Below, piece after piece: positions 37,143-49,888 of a DNA stretch of 64,000 nucleotides. The position numbers and the translations under genes were made by a program. The stretch is from positions 29,049,636 through 29,113,635 of the forward strand of contig NC_079134.1 in assembly GCF_945859705.1 (NCBI RefSeq). Direction: 5' to 3'. The notes below the pieces were generated by a model. The model worked only from the letters and a program-made list of their open reading frames with translations. It searched no databases and had not been told where the DNA came from. Each line of letters opens with the position of its first letter. Within the stretch, counting starts at the first letter, position 1. This DNA is from Episyrphus balteatus (lineage: Eukaryota; Arthropoda; Insecta; Diptera; Syrphidae).

Positions 37143-37740
37143 AAAATAAAATGCACGACTGGGTCGCACGTACTTGCTCTTGTAGTTCACAGTATCTTTA
37201 TCTTAAATGTCTATTGGAAATTTAAGATTTTATTTAGTGTCGAGAAAAAAAAATCGAAAGTTTAAAAATTAAATTATAAAATTTTTTTTTTTTCAAAAAT
37301 GTTTTTAAAAATATTTTTTTTTTTAATTTTATACTTCAAAATGATGTCTGTAAATTTTTAATAAAATTGACTTATATGAACTTAAAAAACATGTCAATTT
37401 TTGAAAAACGGCAACACCATATTTCCGTTCTCCGCATTTTTTGAGAAAAATTAAAAACTCAGTTTTGTTAGAATCAATATGTCTATTACGTACACCAAAT
37501 TTAATCAAAATCGTTAGAGCCGTTTTCGAGAAAGTTGCAATACCTCGAAAACATTATATGGGAGATATGCGTTAAAAAGGAGATATTAAAAAAATAAAAA
37601 AAAAAAACGGTCCTAGGGAATAACCTAAAAAGCATCTGTCCCAAGTTTCAAGCAAATCCATCCATCCGCTTAGGCCCTAGCTCGATGTACAGATGGACGC
37701 ACAGACGCACACACGCACAGACCGACGGACGGCATGACGA
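37143..37740 (+). mobile_element. Repeat family B element, ~600 bp
   Basis: It starts AAATAAAATGCACGACTGGG and ends near GACGGACGGCATGACG. It shares start, the GTACAGATGGACGCACAGAC run and general layout with 26745-28660, and interrupts family A copy 4 after GGTTGTCATATA. Non-coding. Confidence 0.65.
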
Positions 37741-37862
37741 AAAAAAAATGGATTTTAAGGAATAAAAGAAAAAGGTACATTTTTTCGATTTTCTTTTGCA
37801 AGAAAAATGATTTGTTAAGGTTTCACTTCTACCACGTGTGAATTGCACACATGATTTTTTTC

Positions 37863-39877
37863 TTTTAAAGAATAAACTTTAAAATTTTTCGCAGATAGTT
37901 GGTAGGTAATAACCAGCGACACAAAATTAAGTGACGTAAAGATTCAGATTTTGAGTGAAGTGAAAAAAAAAACAACATCAAATTGCGATTTATCCATTTT
38001 TGGTGTTGTTTTGCACTTTACTCAAAACCAGAACATACTTTTTTGGGCAAACACGCTAAAGTAGGTAGTCTTTATTTTAAATAAAAAAAAAGTCAATTTT
38101 AGATTTTTAAAAAATATTTAAATTTTATTGTTTTTTTTTTTTATAGGTATACACTTTTGTGAAAACGGATAAATGAATTTATTTGAAGATGTGGAAAAAT
38201 AATTCCTTCAAAATGTCATACCAAATATTTTTTTGATAAATTTTCAAAAATTTGTATACACAAAAATTATTTTTTTTTCAAAAAACGGTTCCAACAAATC
38301 ATAATTCATTTGGAGATTAAGACCACTTAAAATTGTCATTTTAAAATGAACTTTTTATACTATTTTGTACTTCTTATAAATTTTGCTCAAAATTATTCTT
38401 TTATAGAGTTAATAAAAAGCTTTCAACATAAGAGCAAGTGCATGCGACCCAGTCGTGGACTTTATTTTTATTCTATTTCCTTATCTTTTAAAAAATTGTT
38501 TTCGAAATGTTATTTGAAGTAGAGTTCGATATTATATTAAAAAATGGTTACGAGTTGTTTAAAAATCGATTTAAACAGTTAAGTAGCTTAAAAAAAATTG
38601 AATTTGTTAATAAAGCCAAAATTTAACAAATTTGAGTAGTTTCATTACAAAATTTTTTTTGAAATCGAATTTGTACCTATTCTTTTATTTTTGATATAAG
38701 ACGCTTAAAAAAGAAATGTTTCCGTTAGCAGGAATTTGGAAATTTAATCACATACATATACATTTTATTTGCATCAAATCCATTAAAAAGAATATTTTTA
38801 AAATTTGTATTTGCATTAATTTCTTATAAAATAAAATTTGAAAACATTTTGGAGGTTTACATAAAAAGCCTTAATATTCTAAGAAACTTTTACCATTTGA
38901 AATAACATAGTCATATAAAAGGAAGTCTCGCGATGTTAAATCAAATAATACCATCATTTATTAAAATTTACCATCATAATATGATTTTAGAGGTGTTCAA
39001 ATCTTGAGAATTTCACCGGCCCACTATCTGTAAAAAATTGAAAAAAAAAGATGTTTCATAGCATCATTGTTTTAAGCAAAATAAAGTTTTTTTTTTTGGT
39101 AAATTATTTAATTTTTTTTTTCATTTTTTAATATTATTCTGAGTACTTAATAAAACCTTAATGAACCAAATGTCTACCTACATTAAAAAAATCTTCGGCT
39201 TGTTTTTTCATCATTAGGCTAGGCTAGGCTTTGCACTATCAGGCCAAACCGATTGTTGAATTTTTCTTGCATTTCTCTGAGCGCATCCTTATCTTCTTTT
39301 TTTTTATTGGCTGAATTTTAAAGCATTATTTTCTATATCTGTTCCATTGAAATGTTACATTAACCTTGCATTTTGGGTAGGACAAGATTTTTTTGTTTTG
39401 GTGTGCAGGGGAGGTTAATGTGAGGGCATACAATCCAGTTTTCGGGGTTGAAATCCTCCTATTTGGCCGCCATCTTGGAAAAAGTAGTGTAATGTAAACT
39501 GTTTTTTATCGATATCTTGCGAACCGTAAGTCCCACAACAAAAATTTTTTAAAGCGTTTTTGTAGATAATTTTCTACAATTCTGATTAAGGTACTTTTTT
39601 CTGTAAAATTGAAAATAAGAAAGTTGTACTTGGAAATAGATGTACATTTTCAAGAAAAAATTCTTTGAAGAGCCATAACTTTTTTTCTACAACTTTTATT
39701 GAAAAAATACACATGACAGTTTTTAAAGATCATTTAATTTGCAACAAATTGATGTGCTCATTTTGCAGATGTCGTTTATATAAAGCTGCTGCAATGGTTT
39801 CACAAAAAAAGGTAACAATTTATTTTCGTACTTTTATATGGATATTTTATTTTTTCTACTTTAATACAGTCAGATTC
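37863..39877. other. AT-rich sequence, no gene seen
   Basis: Contains a lone inverted family B end word (38430-38465) and a GGCTAGGCTAGGCT run near 39218. The last 13 bp belong to the LINE target duplication. Short ORFs show no motifs. Confidence 0.5.
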
Positions 39878-42800
39878 TTCAGTATATTAATAGTTTTGAT
39901 TATTTTGTTTTATGCGAAACACATGTAATGCATGACAACTATGGGGATTTTGAAAAATTCTTTTTGGGTTTCAAATTACACTGGATCTCAGCAACAAGAG
40001 TACACTCTCGAGGGCGGGCGATTGGGGGTTATCTTTTTGGGTTCAAATCTATTAACGCACATTATTGTAGTTATGTAAATATGGAAAACTTTACAGCTAT
40101 AAAAATTAAATTAGTTGATGAAAATTATTATATTTTCCCTATCTACCTGAACTGCAATAATTGGGAACAAGACTTTTGTAGTCTGGATCGCTTACTAGGT
40201 TCATTAATTGAAAATAATATTATGCTTATCGGAGATTTCAATGCCCGATTAGCAGATCAACAGATAGAGAGTGGTACGGTTTTTGATGGTGAGCAATTCA
40301 AATTAGTAAGACATTCAAAAGATAAAGTCCTCAACGGGAATGGTAAAAAATTATTAGAACTCTTTCAAAATTTTGATATTTTTTTGCTTAATGGGTCAAC
40401 TAGTGGAGACATTTTAGGAGAGTTGGCTTTTATTGGAGGCCCAGGTTCATCAGTAGCGGATTATTGTGGAATCAGAGGCAAATGGTTTGAGATGGTAAAT
40501 AACTTCAATGTGGGTACTTTGACTTTCTCAGATCATATGCCAATTTCGGTGGGCTTAATAATTAACAATCCTCTTACAGAAAAAAACATGCATCTTCTGC
40601 CGAAACTTTCTTGGAACGAACGAGAAAAACAAAGTTATGTGACAAGACTAAGTCAGTTTACTTTACAAACTTATCAAAGTCAAGCTAACACTAACCACCA
40701 AGTTGATTCTTTCATCGAAGCTATACAAAACTCGGTCTCCTTGTCACAAAGGAGTCCAGTAGTTAAGGGGAAACAAAAGTGGTTTGACAAAAGTTGCGAG
40801 AAAGCTAGAGCTAAATCCTTTAAGTTACTTAAACTATCAAAGCTCAGAAACGGGGATTTTTTTCGTAAGATTTATGTTAGAGCAAATGCGGAATACAAAA
40901 AACTATGTCACGTTAAGCGTAATGAATACTTTTTAGGAATAGCAAAGAGTTTAAATGAAATAAAGAATTCCTCTGAATTTTGGAAAGTAGTTAGAGAATT
41001 GAATGGGAACAAATTTAAAATTGGTAACAATCTCGATGCACATATTCTATCATCATATTTCAAAAATTTACTAAATCCGTCAGATAGTGTAGAAAGTATC
41101 CAATATGCCGAAAATTTCATGGTTGTGAGCTATTTAGATCAAGATATATCCTTAGCAGAGATACAATTTGTTTTACATAAAGCAAAAGATAACAAAGCCC
41201 CAGGAGTCGATAGAGTTCCTTATGAATTTTTCAAAAACGCTCCACAAGTATTTTTGGAAAATTTAGCAAAGACCTTCTCAAACATACTACACACAGCTGA
41301 AGTAGGTACCTGAATCTTTCAGAAAGTCAATTGTATTTCCAATACACAAAAAAGGGGACGTAAATAATGTCGAAAACTACAGGGGTATATCCTTCTTAAA
41401 TGTGATTGCGAAGATATTTACAGGCATTATATTAAGAAGACTTGAATTTTGGGTCAACGACAACAAATTGCTCAATGAATACCAAGCAGGATTCAGAAAG
41501 GGTTATTCAACGACAGATCACATTTTTTTCAATTTATAATATTGTTGACTATTACTCAGAAAATGGGAAGAAATTGTATGCGATATTTATTGATTTTAAA
41601 GCAGCGTTTGATAGTATTGACAGAAGAGCTCTGTTTTATAAATTAAACGTCTTGGGTTTATCATCTAAGATTTCAAATCTATTAAAGAAACTTTATGAGA
41701 ATACTATGTCTGCAGTTTGGGATGGGAATCAACTTTCGGAGTGGTTCGTAACTAAAAGTGGCGTGCGACAAGGATGTCTTCTTTCCCCCTTGTTGTTCGC
41801 ACTTTTTATCAACGACATAGTTGACGCTCTACCAAACGGTATTAAAATTGCAGGGCTTATTATAAAATGTCTCCTTTATGCCGATGACTTTTGGTTCTAT
41901 TTGCTGAGTCTCCCGAAAGTCTTCAGCTCATGGTAAATAAGGTCGATAAGTATTGTAAATTGTGGAATCTGGTCATAAATACCTCTAAATCGAAGGTAAT
42001 GATATTTAAGAAACGTAGCGGACGACATAGCAGAAATGAAAAGTGGTTTTTAAATGGAGAAAGTATTGAGGTTGTAAATGAATTCAATTACTTAGGAATG
42101 ATTTTGACACCCCAACTTAATCCCAAAAAACACTTTCAGAGTAAGCTAAAGAAATCTTTATCAGCTATTAACTCAACTTGGGTAAATTTATTTAGAAATA
42201 AAAATGTTGTTCATAGTGCAAAATTTCGAGTGTTTGATGCTGCTTTGAGGTCTATTATGACTTATGGTTCACAGGTATGGGGATATCAGCAACATGACGA
42301 AGTTGAGAAACTGCAACGTCTTTTTTTAAAAAATACATTTAGGCTACCACTTTCAACACCTAACTATATGCTTCAACTTGAAACAGGCCTTCCTCCTATT
42401 TATATTTTCACCTTGAAAATGCACTTTGATTATATAAGTAGAATCTTTTCGTATGATGATACTCGGATACCAAAAATATTGGCAAAGCATAGCATACAAA
42501 AAAACATCAGCTGGTTTAAGAACTGGGAGGATATAGCTTTGTTGAGCGGTGTTTCGATGTATTCTTGGGAGATACCCAGTACATTTATGAGGGAAAAATT
42601 CAATACTGTTCTTGAAAAACTTGAAATAAGAATAAGATCAGATCTCATTGAAGAAGCAAGGGGCTTCTCACGCAGATCACTCTACCCAAAGCTAGAATAT
42701 AATCTTAATATGTTAAACTATTTTACTGATAAATTGAGCATAAATGAGATTACAGTAATTTTCAAAATAAGGGGTGAGCTACTTGACTTAAATTATAGGC

Positions 42801-43440
42801 CATATTTTAAGGACCGAGCAACATACTGTTCGTTATGTAACTTGCAAGAACAAGAAAACTCGTACCACTTCCTTTCTATATGCCCAATGTTAAAAGAAAT
42901 AAGATTTGTGTACTTTGAGAAATCAATATTAAGCGAGACAGACTCCATAAGTATTTTGAACGGAAGAAATTGGAAACTTCTTGCTCAATATTGCATTGAA
43001 GCCCTAAATTATAGAAAAGATTTCATTTATTAGTAAGATTTGAGCCCAAAACTTTAAAATTTATAATAATTATCTAAATTTAGGTACTATTTAAGTAATA
43101 CTCATAGTTGTGATGCAAATTCGCACATTACATTGAAAAAAAAAAAAAAAATAGATAATTATGATTATTATTAAAGATAACTCTGGAATTAATTGTATGC
43201 ATCTAAAAACTGAATAAAATTCCATATGTTTGTATTTATTTAGAAACAAAAAAGTTAAACATTATGAAAATTAAGTGTAAATAATGAGAAATATAAAGAA
43301 ATATAACTTTAAACAGAAAAAAAAAAAAGTTGGCATCTGGCAGACGGTTTCAAACCAAGGCCATAATTTATTTAGAATATATAAAATTGTTAAAACATTT
43401 ACATTTTGAAAATAAAATTATTATTATTATTATTATTATT
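39878..43440 (+). mobile_element. 5'-truncated LINE (non-LTR retrotransposon)
   Basis: TACAGTCAGATTC occurs at 39865-39877 and again immediately after the (ATT)n tail at about 43440-43452, so a 12-13-bp target duplication brackets the element. It lacks ORF1 and the start of ORF2, as expected from incomplete reverse transcription. The tail is an ATT microsatellite rather than poly(A), as in I-related LINEs, but I leave the clade open. The 3' UTR is about 400 bp. Confidence 0.93.
39880..43033 (+). pseudogene. LINE ORF2: endonuclease and reverse transcriptase, frameshifted
   Basis: The reading frame opens inside the AP-type endonuclease, just before CETH (catalytic Glu, about 39916), then shows GDFNAR (about 40213), and SDHMPI (about 40530). 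The reverse transcriptase follows: NYRGISFLN (about 41370), FIDFKAAFD (about 41588), GVRQGCLLSPLL (about 41761) and YADD (about 41878). The C-terminus has a C-x2-C...H...C cluster (about 42829-42882). Three frameshifts break it, near 41310, 41535 and 41888. With the 5' truncation, this copy cannot make a working protein. The real frame upstream of the first Met (39928) is open to 39865. Confidence 0.92.
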
Positions 43441-43452
43441 ACAGTCAGATTC

Positions 43453-44540
43453 AGAAGGAATATGTAGGTTGGGTTGAAACAAGAAAAAAATCGTATAGGT
43501 CAATTTTCTAAAATAATTGTCTTACTTTTGAAAAAAAAAAAAATTAGGAACTAAAAATCAACGGTTACACCTATTATTACGTGTTATTGTTTTTTTTTGT
43601 AAAGCAAAAAAAACTTTTCTTTTATTCTATTTTTAATTATGTAAACCTTTTTTATAAAATAGTTTTTGAAAAAAATAATTTTCAAAAACCAAAGACTTTA
43701 AAAAAAAATATTTCGAACTAATTTTTATAAATCGTTGATATCTTCAGAAGTAAATTCACATCCTGTAGCACTTCATAGTTGATTTTGAATGGGTTACAGC
43801 GTTATAGAAGAAGTCTTCGTATGCTTAACTTCAAATAGCCTCAAAACGGTATAATTGTGTATGTATAAGAGCGTTCGTTTTACTCTTTCATATTTTTAAC
43901 CACAAAAAAACAACAAAGTTGGCAAGCTTGAAAAACTAAAGAGCTTTCGTCGCGTGCGTAAAATAACCCTATCTAATCCAGTAAAACACCCACTTAATCT
44001 CTCAAGGACAAACAATGTCAATAATCTTCATATTGAATCGTCTTCAAGAAGAAAAAACCCAACGTAGGTAGTTACTTTTGAAAGATATCCATTTAAAGCT
44101 TTTAAAGCACGAATTTGATGTGTTTTTGTTTGAATCACTTTCTTTATCATCTGATATCGACCCAAATCAAATTTTTTTGAAGAAAACATTTTGCATTGTT
44201 GAAAAATATACGTTTCCATCCAGATAATTTGTACTTTCAAATTAATGATATAGCTATTTGGCAAAATAACATACGAGTTTTTAAGATAAGATAACTGAAA
44301 TGTGATTTCTAAAAAAAGTAAATCTCAGCCCTTGTGATGTAAATAAAACTAAAAACTACAAAGAATTCAATCCACTAAATCTAAAATTAAGTACCGATAG
44401 TTATTTTGTCAACTTTTTTGCATATCTCGAGTACCCCACCTGCTAAATTTTTAAGATTAAAAGTGGGTACTTTTAAAAATTCTTTTTAGTTTTTGGAAAA
44501 ATCTTTAAGAAATTCCAAAAATGCTCTAGATAGATTTTTA
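43453..44540. other. Intergenic between LINE and lipase 3
   Basis: AT-rich with no recognisable ORF or inverted repeats. Leads into the lipase 3 promoter. Confidence 0.5.
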
Positions 44541-44543
44541 AGA

Positions 44544-44612
44544 TTATCCACATCTTATCAGAAACAAAACAATATTATTCAAAAAGCTTTTTTTGACGGA
44601 GAAGATATAAAA
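44544..44612 (+). promoter_or_regulatory. Lipase 3 promoter: TATA box and GATA motifs
   Basis: TATAAAA lies at 44606-44612, 38 bp before the ATG, the same distance as in lipase 1. CTTATC (44554-44559) and TTATC (44544-44548) are GATA sites on the minus strand. Confidence 0.6.
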
Positions 44613-44649
44613 GTAGCAACATTCGTTTAGACCTGATTATTTGACCAAT

Positions 44650-45830
44650 ATGAAAACATTGGTTATAATTTTACTCTCCATTACCACATTAGGTAAGTCT
44701 TAGACGAAATTTAATTTTAAAAAATCATAACCAGAGTTTTTACCCCTTTTGTACAGTTTTTGCACTTCCTTTTAAAGAAAGTGTGGAAAGTCCGGAAATC
44801 GACGATAACAATGGTTGGTTTGTACCACAAGTCGATGGATCATTGAAATGGATGACCCAAGATGAAGCTGCCAAAGCTGAGCATACATTGTCAATGGGAA
44901 GATGGTTTGGTAAATTGAAAGTTAAATTCTATTTGTATACCCAGAAAAATCCGGATGATCCACAAGAGATTTTCATTGGCAACGAAACAAGCTTGAGTGA
45001 ATCAAATTTCAATAGCAACGATGAAACGAGGTAAATTGAGAAATAAAACCCAATAACTCTTTCATTCTCTAACCGATTCACTTCTTTTTCATTTAAGATT
45101 CATCATTCACGGTTGGCAAAATGACTTCACCTCAGACGTAAACGTCGAAGTACGCAGCGCTTTGCTCGACGTCATGGATTGCAATGTAATCTCAGTAGAC
45201 TGGAGTCAAAAGGCCATTAGTATCAACTACATGAAATCCAAACATAATGTTCCAAAAGTTGGTGAAAAAGTCGCCGAAATGATTGATTTCTTAGCCAACG
45301 AAGGCCAAATGTCACTTGATAAACTTCGTCTTATCGGTCATAGTTTGGGTGCTCATGTGGCGGGATTTGCTGGCAAACATGTGACAAGTGGACAAATTCA
45401 TACAATTATTGGATTGGATCCGGCATGGCCGCTGTACACTTTTAATGGTTGTGCCAAGAGGTTGTGTGACAGTGATGCCCAATATGTTGAATCGATTCAT
45501 ACAAATGGCGGTTTGTTGGGATTCTTGAAACCAATTGGAAATGCTGATTTCTATGTAAATGGTGGCAAATCACAGCCCGGATGTGGATTGGATGTTGGTG
45601 GAATTTGTGCACATTCGAGATCGTTTCTTTATTATGCCGAGTCAATTAGAGATAATCATTTTACGAGTCAGAAATGTACACATTGGAAATATGCTGTGAA
45701 AAGATCTTGCAAAGAAGGTGGTAGTTCGAAATTTATGGCTAAATTGGGAAGTTATTTGAATTTCAAATTTGTTGAAGGATCATATTTTACTCCTGTCAAT
45801 AAAGAATCTCCATATGGAACAGGGAAATAA
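44650..45830 (+). CDS. Lipase 3, secreted lipase / phospholipase A1-like (intact)
   Basis: Three exons, 44650-44692, 44757-45030 and 45098-45830, with introns of 64 and 67 bp (phases 1 and 2), give 349 aa. The signal peptide begins MKTLVIILLS and ends near FALPFKE. The core shows IIHGW, nucleophile Ser188 in GHSLGAH, Asp213 in GLDPAWP and His278 in CAHSRS. Two lid cysteines (about 220 and 225) and the DPAWP motif group it with lipase 1. The stop codon overlaps an AATAAA. Expected role is extracellular ester hydrolysis in the gut; substrate not readable. Confidence 0.94.
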
Positions 45831-46231
45831 ATGAATATGAAAAAAAAGGAAATAACAAATGTGTTCAATTTTTAAGTGTTTCTTTTAATCTAATTTGAAT
45901 TACTTGGTAGTGATGATACGCAAACAAAATATTATGAACAACGAAATTCGTTAAAGTGTTCGTTCGAAGTGTTTATACAATATAAGTCAAACAAGAGATG
46001 TGATTGTTTGAAAATTGTCGATTAGGTTTCAGAGAATCTTATGAAATATGAGTACGAAAAAGAGGTATCTAATGCTTAAATTACAGATTAGATAAGAAAA
46101 ATAAATAAAACTGAGGGGATAATTGGACAAATGCTTCCCTTTAAGGTAAGGAAATTGGCACAAAATAAAGTATACTTTTGGGCATTTTGCGGACCAGGTC
46201 AAACTTTGGTATTGTGTTCAAATTTTTTGCG
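45831..46231. other. Spacer between convergent lipases 3 and 4
   Basis: About 400 bp of AT-rich DNA between two converging 3' ends. Nothing recognised. Confidence 0.5.
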
Positions 46232-46893
46232 AGATTTTAAACCTCATCAAATCTATCCCATTCCATAAGGTTGTACTGCATTCACAGGTGTGTAATACAC
46301 TCCACTTGCCAATTCATAATTCATTGCACCTCCCAATTGGACTTCATTATCTTCTTCAAGGCATTGGTTCACAATGGCAAATTTATATCCTGTACACTTT
46401 TTGCTCGTAAATCTGTTTTCCCCTATTGCATCAGAATAATACCAAAATGCCCTCAAATGAGAACATATCCAACTACTTTTAAGGAGACATCCCGGCTGAT
46501 ATTCACCTCCATCTACATAAAAGTCAGCATTTCCAATTGGTTTCAAATAACCCAATCTACCTCCATTGGTGTGAATCACCTCAACATATCGGGCGTCATC
46601 TTTGGTCAGACACTCGTCTATGGACGAAGAATAATCTTCATAGAGTGGCCCGGCTGGATCTAAGCCTATGATTGTGTGAACTTTTCCGGCAATCACATTT
46701 CTGCTAGCTATCCCTGACACATGCGCACCTAAACTGTGACCGATGACATGAAGATCATCCAACAACGCGACATGTTGCCTTCATCGACTAAGAAATCAAT
46801 CATTTTGGCAACTTTGACACCAACTTTGGGAACTTGAAATGTGGCGCCTATGTAGTTTAGAAAAAGATATGTAGTTTAACAGTCGACTCCAGT

Positions 46894-48782
46894 CAGGGGC
46901 GTATACAGGTTTGCTTCTTGGGGGGGGTCATGCCATTTTTGTTTTTTTTTTTCAAAAGTTTTGACAGCAGGCATAAACCTGAAAATGGGCTTTTTGAATT
47001 ATTAATTATTTCGAATCAAAAAGTTCCGAATGTAGTTCTAAAAATAACCAAACAAAAACGGTATGAGATTCGTTTAAGTTTAGCGTTAAGCCTTAAAGCC
47101 TAGAACGCTGCTGATGTGAAACGAAATTTTTCGTCGGTCTCCACGAAGACAACGAAATGCTTGCGAAATTTGGACCGAAAAATACTCAAAAATTGCATAA
47201 ATGAAAAAACAGCAAACACGCATCGCAGAAAGACATGCAATGACAAAATGAACAACAAAAACAAACAAAAAAAGCTCAAAATGTCATTTTTCCACACACA
47301 ATGAATGTCCCCGGCAATTGTTTGTGTGCGAAAAAGAAGTTTAGACTTTCAATTTCGTTGTGCCGAACAGCGTACTACAGAACGAAAAGTTGAACGAAAT
47401 TTTTGGTTTACCATTTCGTTGTTTTATTTTTGTATGGGATTTTTCGTTTCTTATCAGCAGCGTACTAGGCTTTAATTTTGACCAATTAAGGCTATCCTCT
47501 CCTAAAAATAAAATGTACTGTACGAGTACTTCGATTGAATAATTTGCCTTAAAACAACTGTTCATTGTTTTCCGCTAGCCCAGAAAGTTAAAATAAAAAT
47601 CGTTTTTACTTAATAACAGTTTTAACTTTTGAATTAAAAGTCTTCCTAATCTCAGGCAAACGAATCGCAAAGTTTTGTAAAAAAAATTGAATTTGAAAAT
47701 ATAATTTTTTTTAAATTTTATTTTAAAATTGTATAGGAATTAAAAATACCTCTATTAAAATAGTAAAGACAAAAAAAATAATTTTGGCGATATTTTGGAA
47801 TTCGTCCGTTTTCAGGTATTAATCAGCGGTTTACAATATAAAAAACATTCAGTTGTATTTATTAGATTAAGCCCTGCTTTTTCAATCGTCAGATAGACTA
47901 TCAGAAGAATAAATGTCACTATAAAAAAAAAAAACTTTTATTCCTAGGAATAAGCTCTAACTTAGGTTTATCTAACTATTCAAAAAATTAGCCCTAAGTG
48001 ATATTTAATAATAATATTTAAATTGCCTTAGATAAGGTTGCTTACATTGCTTCTATAATTGGCTGGCCATTGATGATTAACAAATCGATAGTTGTTTCAA
48101 AAAATGCAACAGATTTAGCAAATTTAGTATGTACAAAATACTGTTATATTCTGTAAGCAAACAAAATTCACCAAATTTTATCAGACGAATGTATTGAACT
48201 GGAACATTGCAAAAAACTAAAAAGATTTGAAAAATGATATCCATCTTTAACATTTTGCCGATGACGAATTTTATCAACAGAATTAACCTCCACACAGCAA
48301 GGCCACAAAAAGCTTCCCTATTTAAAACATATTTTATTCACTTCATCATATAAAAAAATAGAAGATATGGCTGCTTCTTTTATTTGCTGGTAAGCAGTGT
48401 CTTGCCCTTAAGATATTATTTTTGTGTACCTACTAGATTCAATTTCTTTTAAAAAGCTTTGAATATAATACTTATCCGGATTTTGTTTCCATACAAAACT
48501 CTACAGCACAGCTCAACTAATATTATCGAACGAATCAAAATAATCCTAATCCAGCATAGCGTTCGCTAAAAATATGACCACATCCCCAAAATATGGTAAA
48601 ATAGTTTGTTTGAATACCAAAAATTTTTTTTACTTTTAATTTTCGTTCATGTTCTAAAACTTCAACATTTTGAAAATAATCTTACTCAAAAGATTTCAGT
48701 ATCACATAACAAATTCTTTTTTAAGTTCTGAGTTCTTGGGGGGGGTCATGACCCCGTGACCCCCCCCTTGTATACGCCGTTG
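46894..48782. mobile_element. hAT element inserted in lipase 4 exon 3
   Basis: The ends are CAGGGGCGTATACA and ...TGTATACGCCGTTG-type, inside an exact 8-bp target duplication ACTCCAGT (46886-46893 and 48783-48790). Next to each end is a (G)8 GTCATG word (GGGGGGGGTCATGCC / GGGTCATGACCCC). No transposase ORF; it contains a TTAA-flanked MITE. Because the host site is a known coding sequence, the boundaries are exact. Confidence 0.95.
47097..47471. mobile_element. 375-bp TTAA-flanked MITE inside the hAT element
   Basis: The ends are AGCCTAGAACGCTGCTGA and its complement ...TCAGCAGCGTACTAGGCT, between TTAA tetranucleotides (47093-47096, 47472-47475). A TTAA target is typical of piggyBac-type insertion; the assignment is inferred from the target only. 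Arms with ACGAAATTTTTCG words continue inward. Confidence 0.85.
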
Positions 48783-49832
48783 ACTCCAGTCCACAGAGAT
48801 AACGTTGCAGTCCATGACTTCCAAGAAAGCTTTACGGATTTCAGTATTTACATCCGAGTTGTAGTTGTTATACCAGCCATGGATAATGTTTCTGTAAATG
48901 GGAAATAAAATAATGAAAAGAGTCAGCTTTATAAACTTGGAGTAGATAAATGATGGTTAGTTCCGAAAATTATTATAGTTCGTATTTTCTAAAAGGGAAC
49001 TGCAATTTTTAACCAGCTTGTGTCATTTATCTTACCTTGTGGGATTGTCACTATTGAAATTGGATTTCTTCAAACTCTTTGCATTGTTGGCAGATATTTT
49101 CTGCGACTTTTTAGGATTCTTCCGAGTGTATAAGTGAAAATCAACTGGTCTATCAAAGAACCAATTTCTCGCTTTCAATTTACGTTGTTCTTTTTTAATT
49201 TCGTCTGCAGACATCCATTTCAAGGACCCATCGATTTGTGGAATAAAAGAACCATCCTTAGATACATCCTTCCTTTCTTCAATGGGAAGTGCAAGAACTA
49301 AAATAAAATTTAAGTTTTATACAAAAAAATTAGTCTCAATATTCTTATAAGGAATTTGATGAATTTATTTCAAATTAATTATTAAGTATTTTATGAAATT
49401 GGGCTTTTTGATCTTTTATTTTTTAGGCAATTAATAAAAACAAATTAATCCATTTTTAAAACTTTTCTCGACGTTTCGTTGGTTATTTTCCAACTTTTTC
49501 AAGGGTATTTTTTTTTATTGAACTATGCTGTTACATTTGTAGTTTATTATGAAATCCCTATGGGATATTTACAATTTAATAATTTAACATTTATATTGCA
49601 CTATTTATATTTATTTATGAACGGAAAAACTAAACAATTACCTAAATAAATTAAAAAACCAAGACAAAACAAAAAATTTATCAACTAATATTACAGACTC
49701 TTTACTTAATGAAGTCTTAATATTGTAATATTAAAAATTACCTAAAGTTACACTTAAAAACAGTAGAGCTGCTAACACTTTCATTTTTGTTTTCAAAAAA
49801 GTAATGATAATATTTTTGCATCTGCTAAGGGT

Positions 49833-49888
49833 TTTTATACAGTTTTCACTAATAAATAAATTTATATAAATTATATTATTTAGATAAG
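49833..49888 (-). promoter_or_regulatory. Lipase 4 promoter, still intact
   Basis: TATAAAA on the minus strand (49833-49839) with a GATA motif (AGATAAG on plus, 49882-49888) upstream. Nearly identical to the lipase 5 promoter in the opposite arm. Confidence 0.6.

Larger units (their letters stand above)
34754..37862 (-). repeat. Dispersed repeat family A, copy 4 (reverse), split by two insertions
   Basis: It starts with the same TTTGAAGT..ACTTCTTTAGTATCG word directly behind the T-run of copy 3. After removing 35239-37109 and 37143-37740, the sequence reads on through GGTTGTCATATA to the ACCACGTGTGAATTGCACAC end at 37862. Copies 3 and 4 are therefore in tandem. Confidence 0.65.
46253..49784 (-). 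pseudogene. Lipase 4 pseudogene, disrupted by a hAT element
   Basis: Exon 1 (49742-49784), exon 2 (49036-49297) and the start of exon 3 (48783-48891) are normal, with intact splice sites and intron 1 enlarged to 444 bp. In exon 3 the codons for SVDWS are split by a 1889-bp hAT element (46894-48782). Past it, a 4-nt insertion (CATA, near 46870) shifts the frame and leads to a stop at the IDF region. A 5-nt insertion near 46766 then returns to the original frame, from which LHVIGHSLGAH, GLDPAGP and CSHLRA to the end read normally. It belongs to the lipase 2/6 subtype. No functional product is expected. Confidence 0.93.

Noticed and set aside
39665..39928. 87-aa hydrophobic ORF directly before the LINE frame
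   Set aside because: It is in another frame and crosses the target duplication. The true LINE frame is open upstream of 39928 and reads through the CETH motif.
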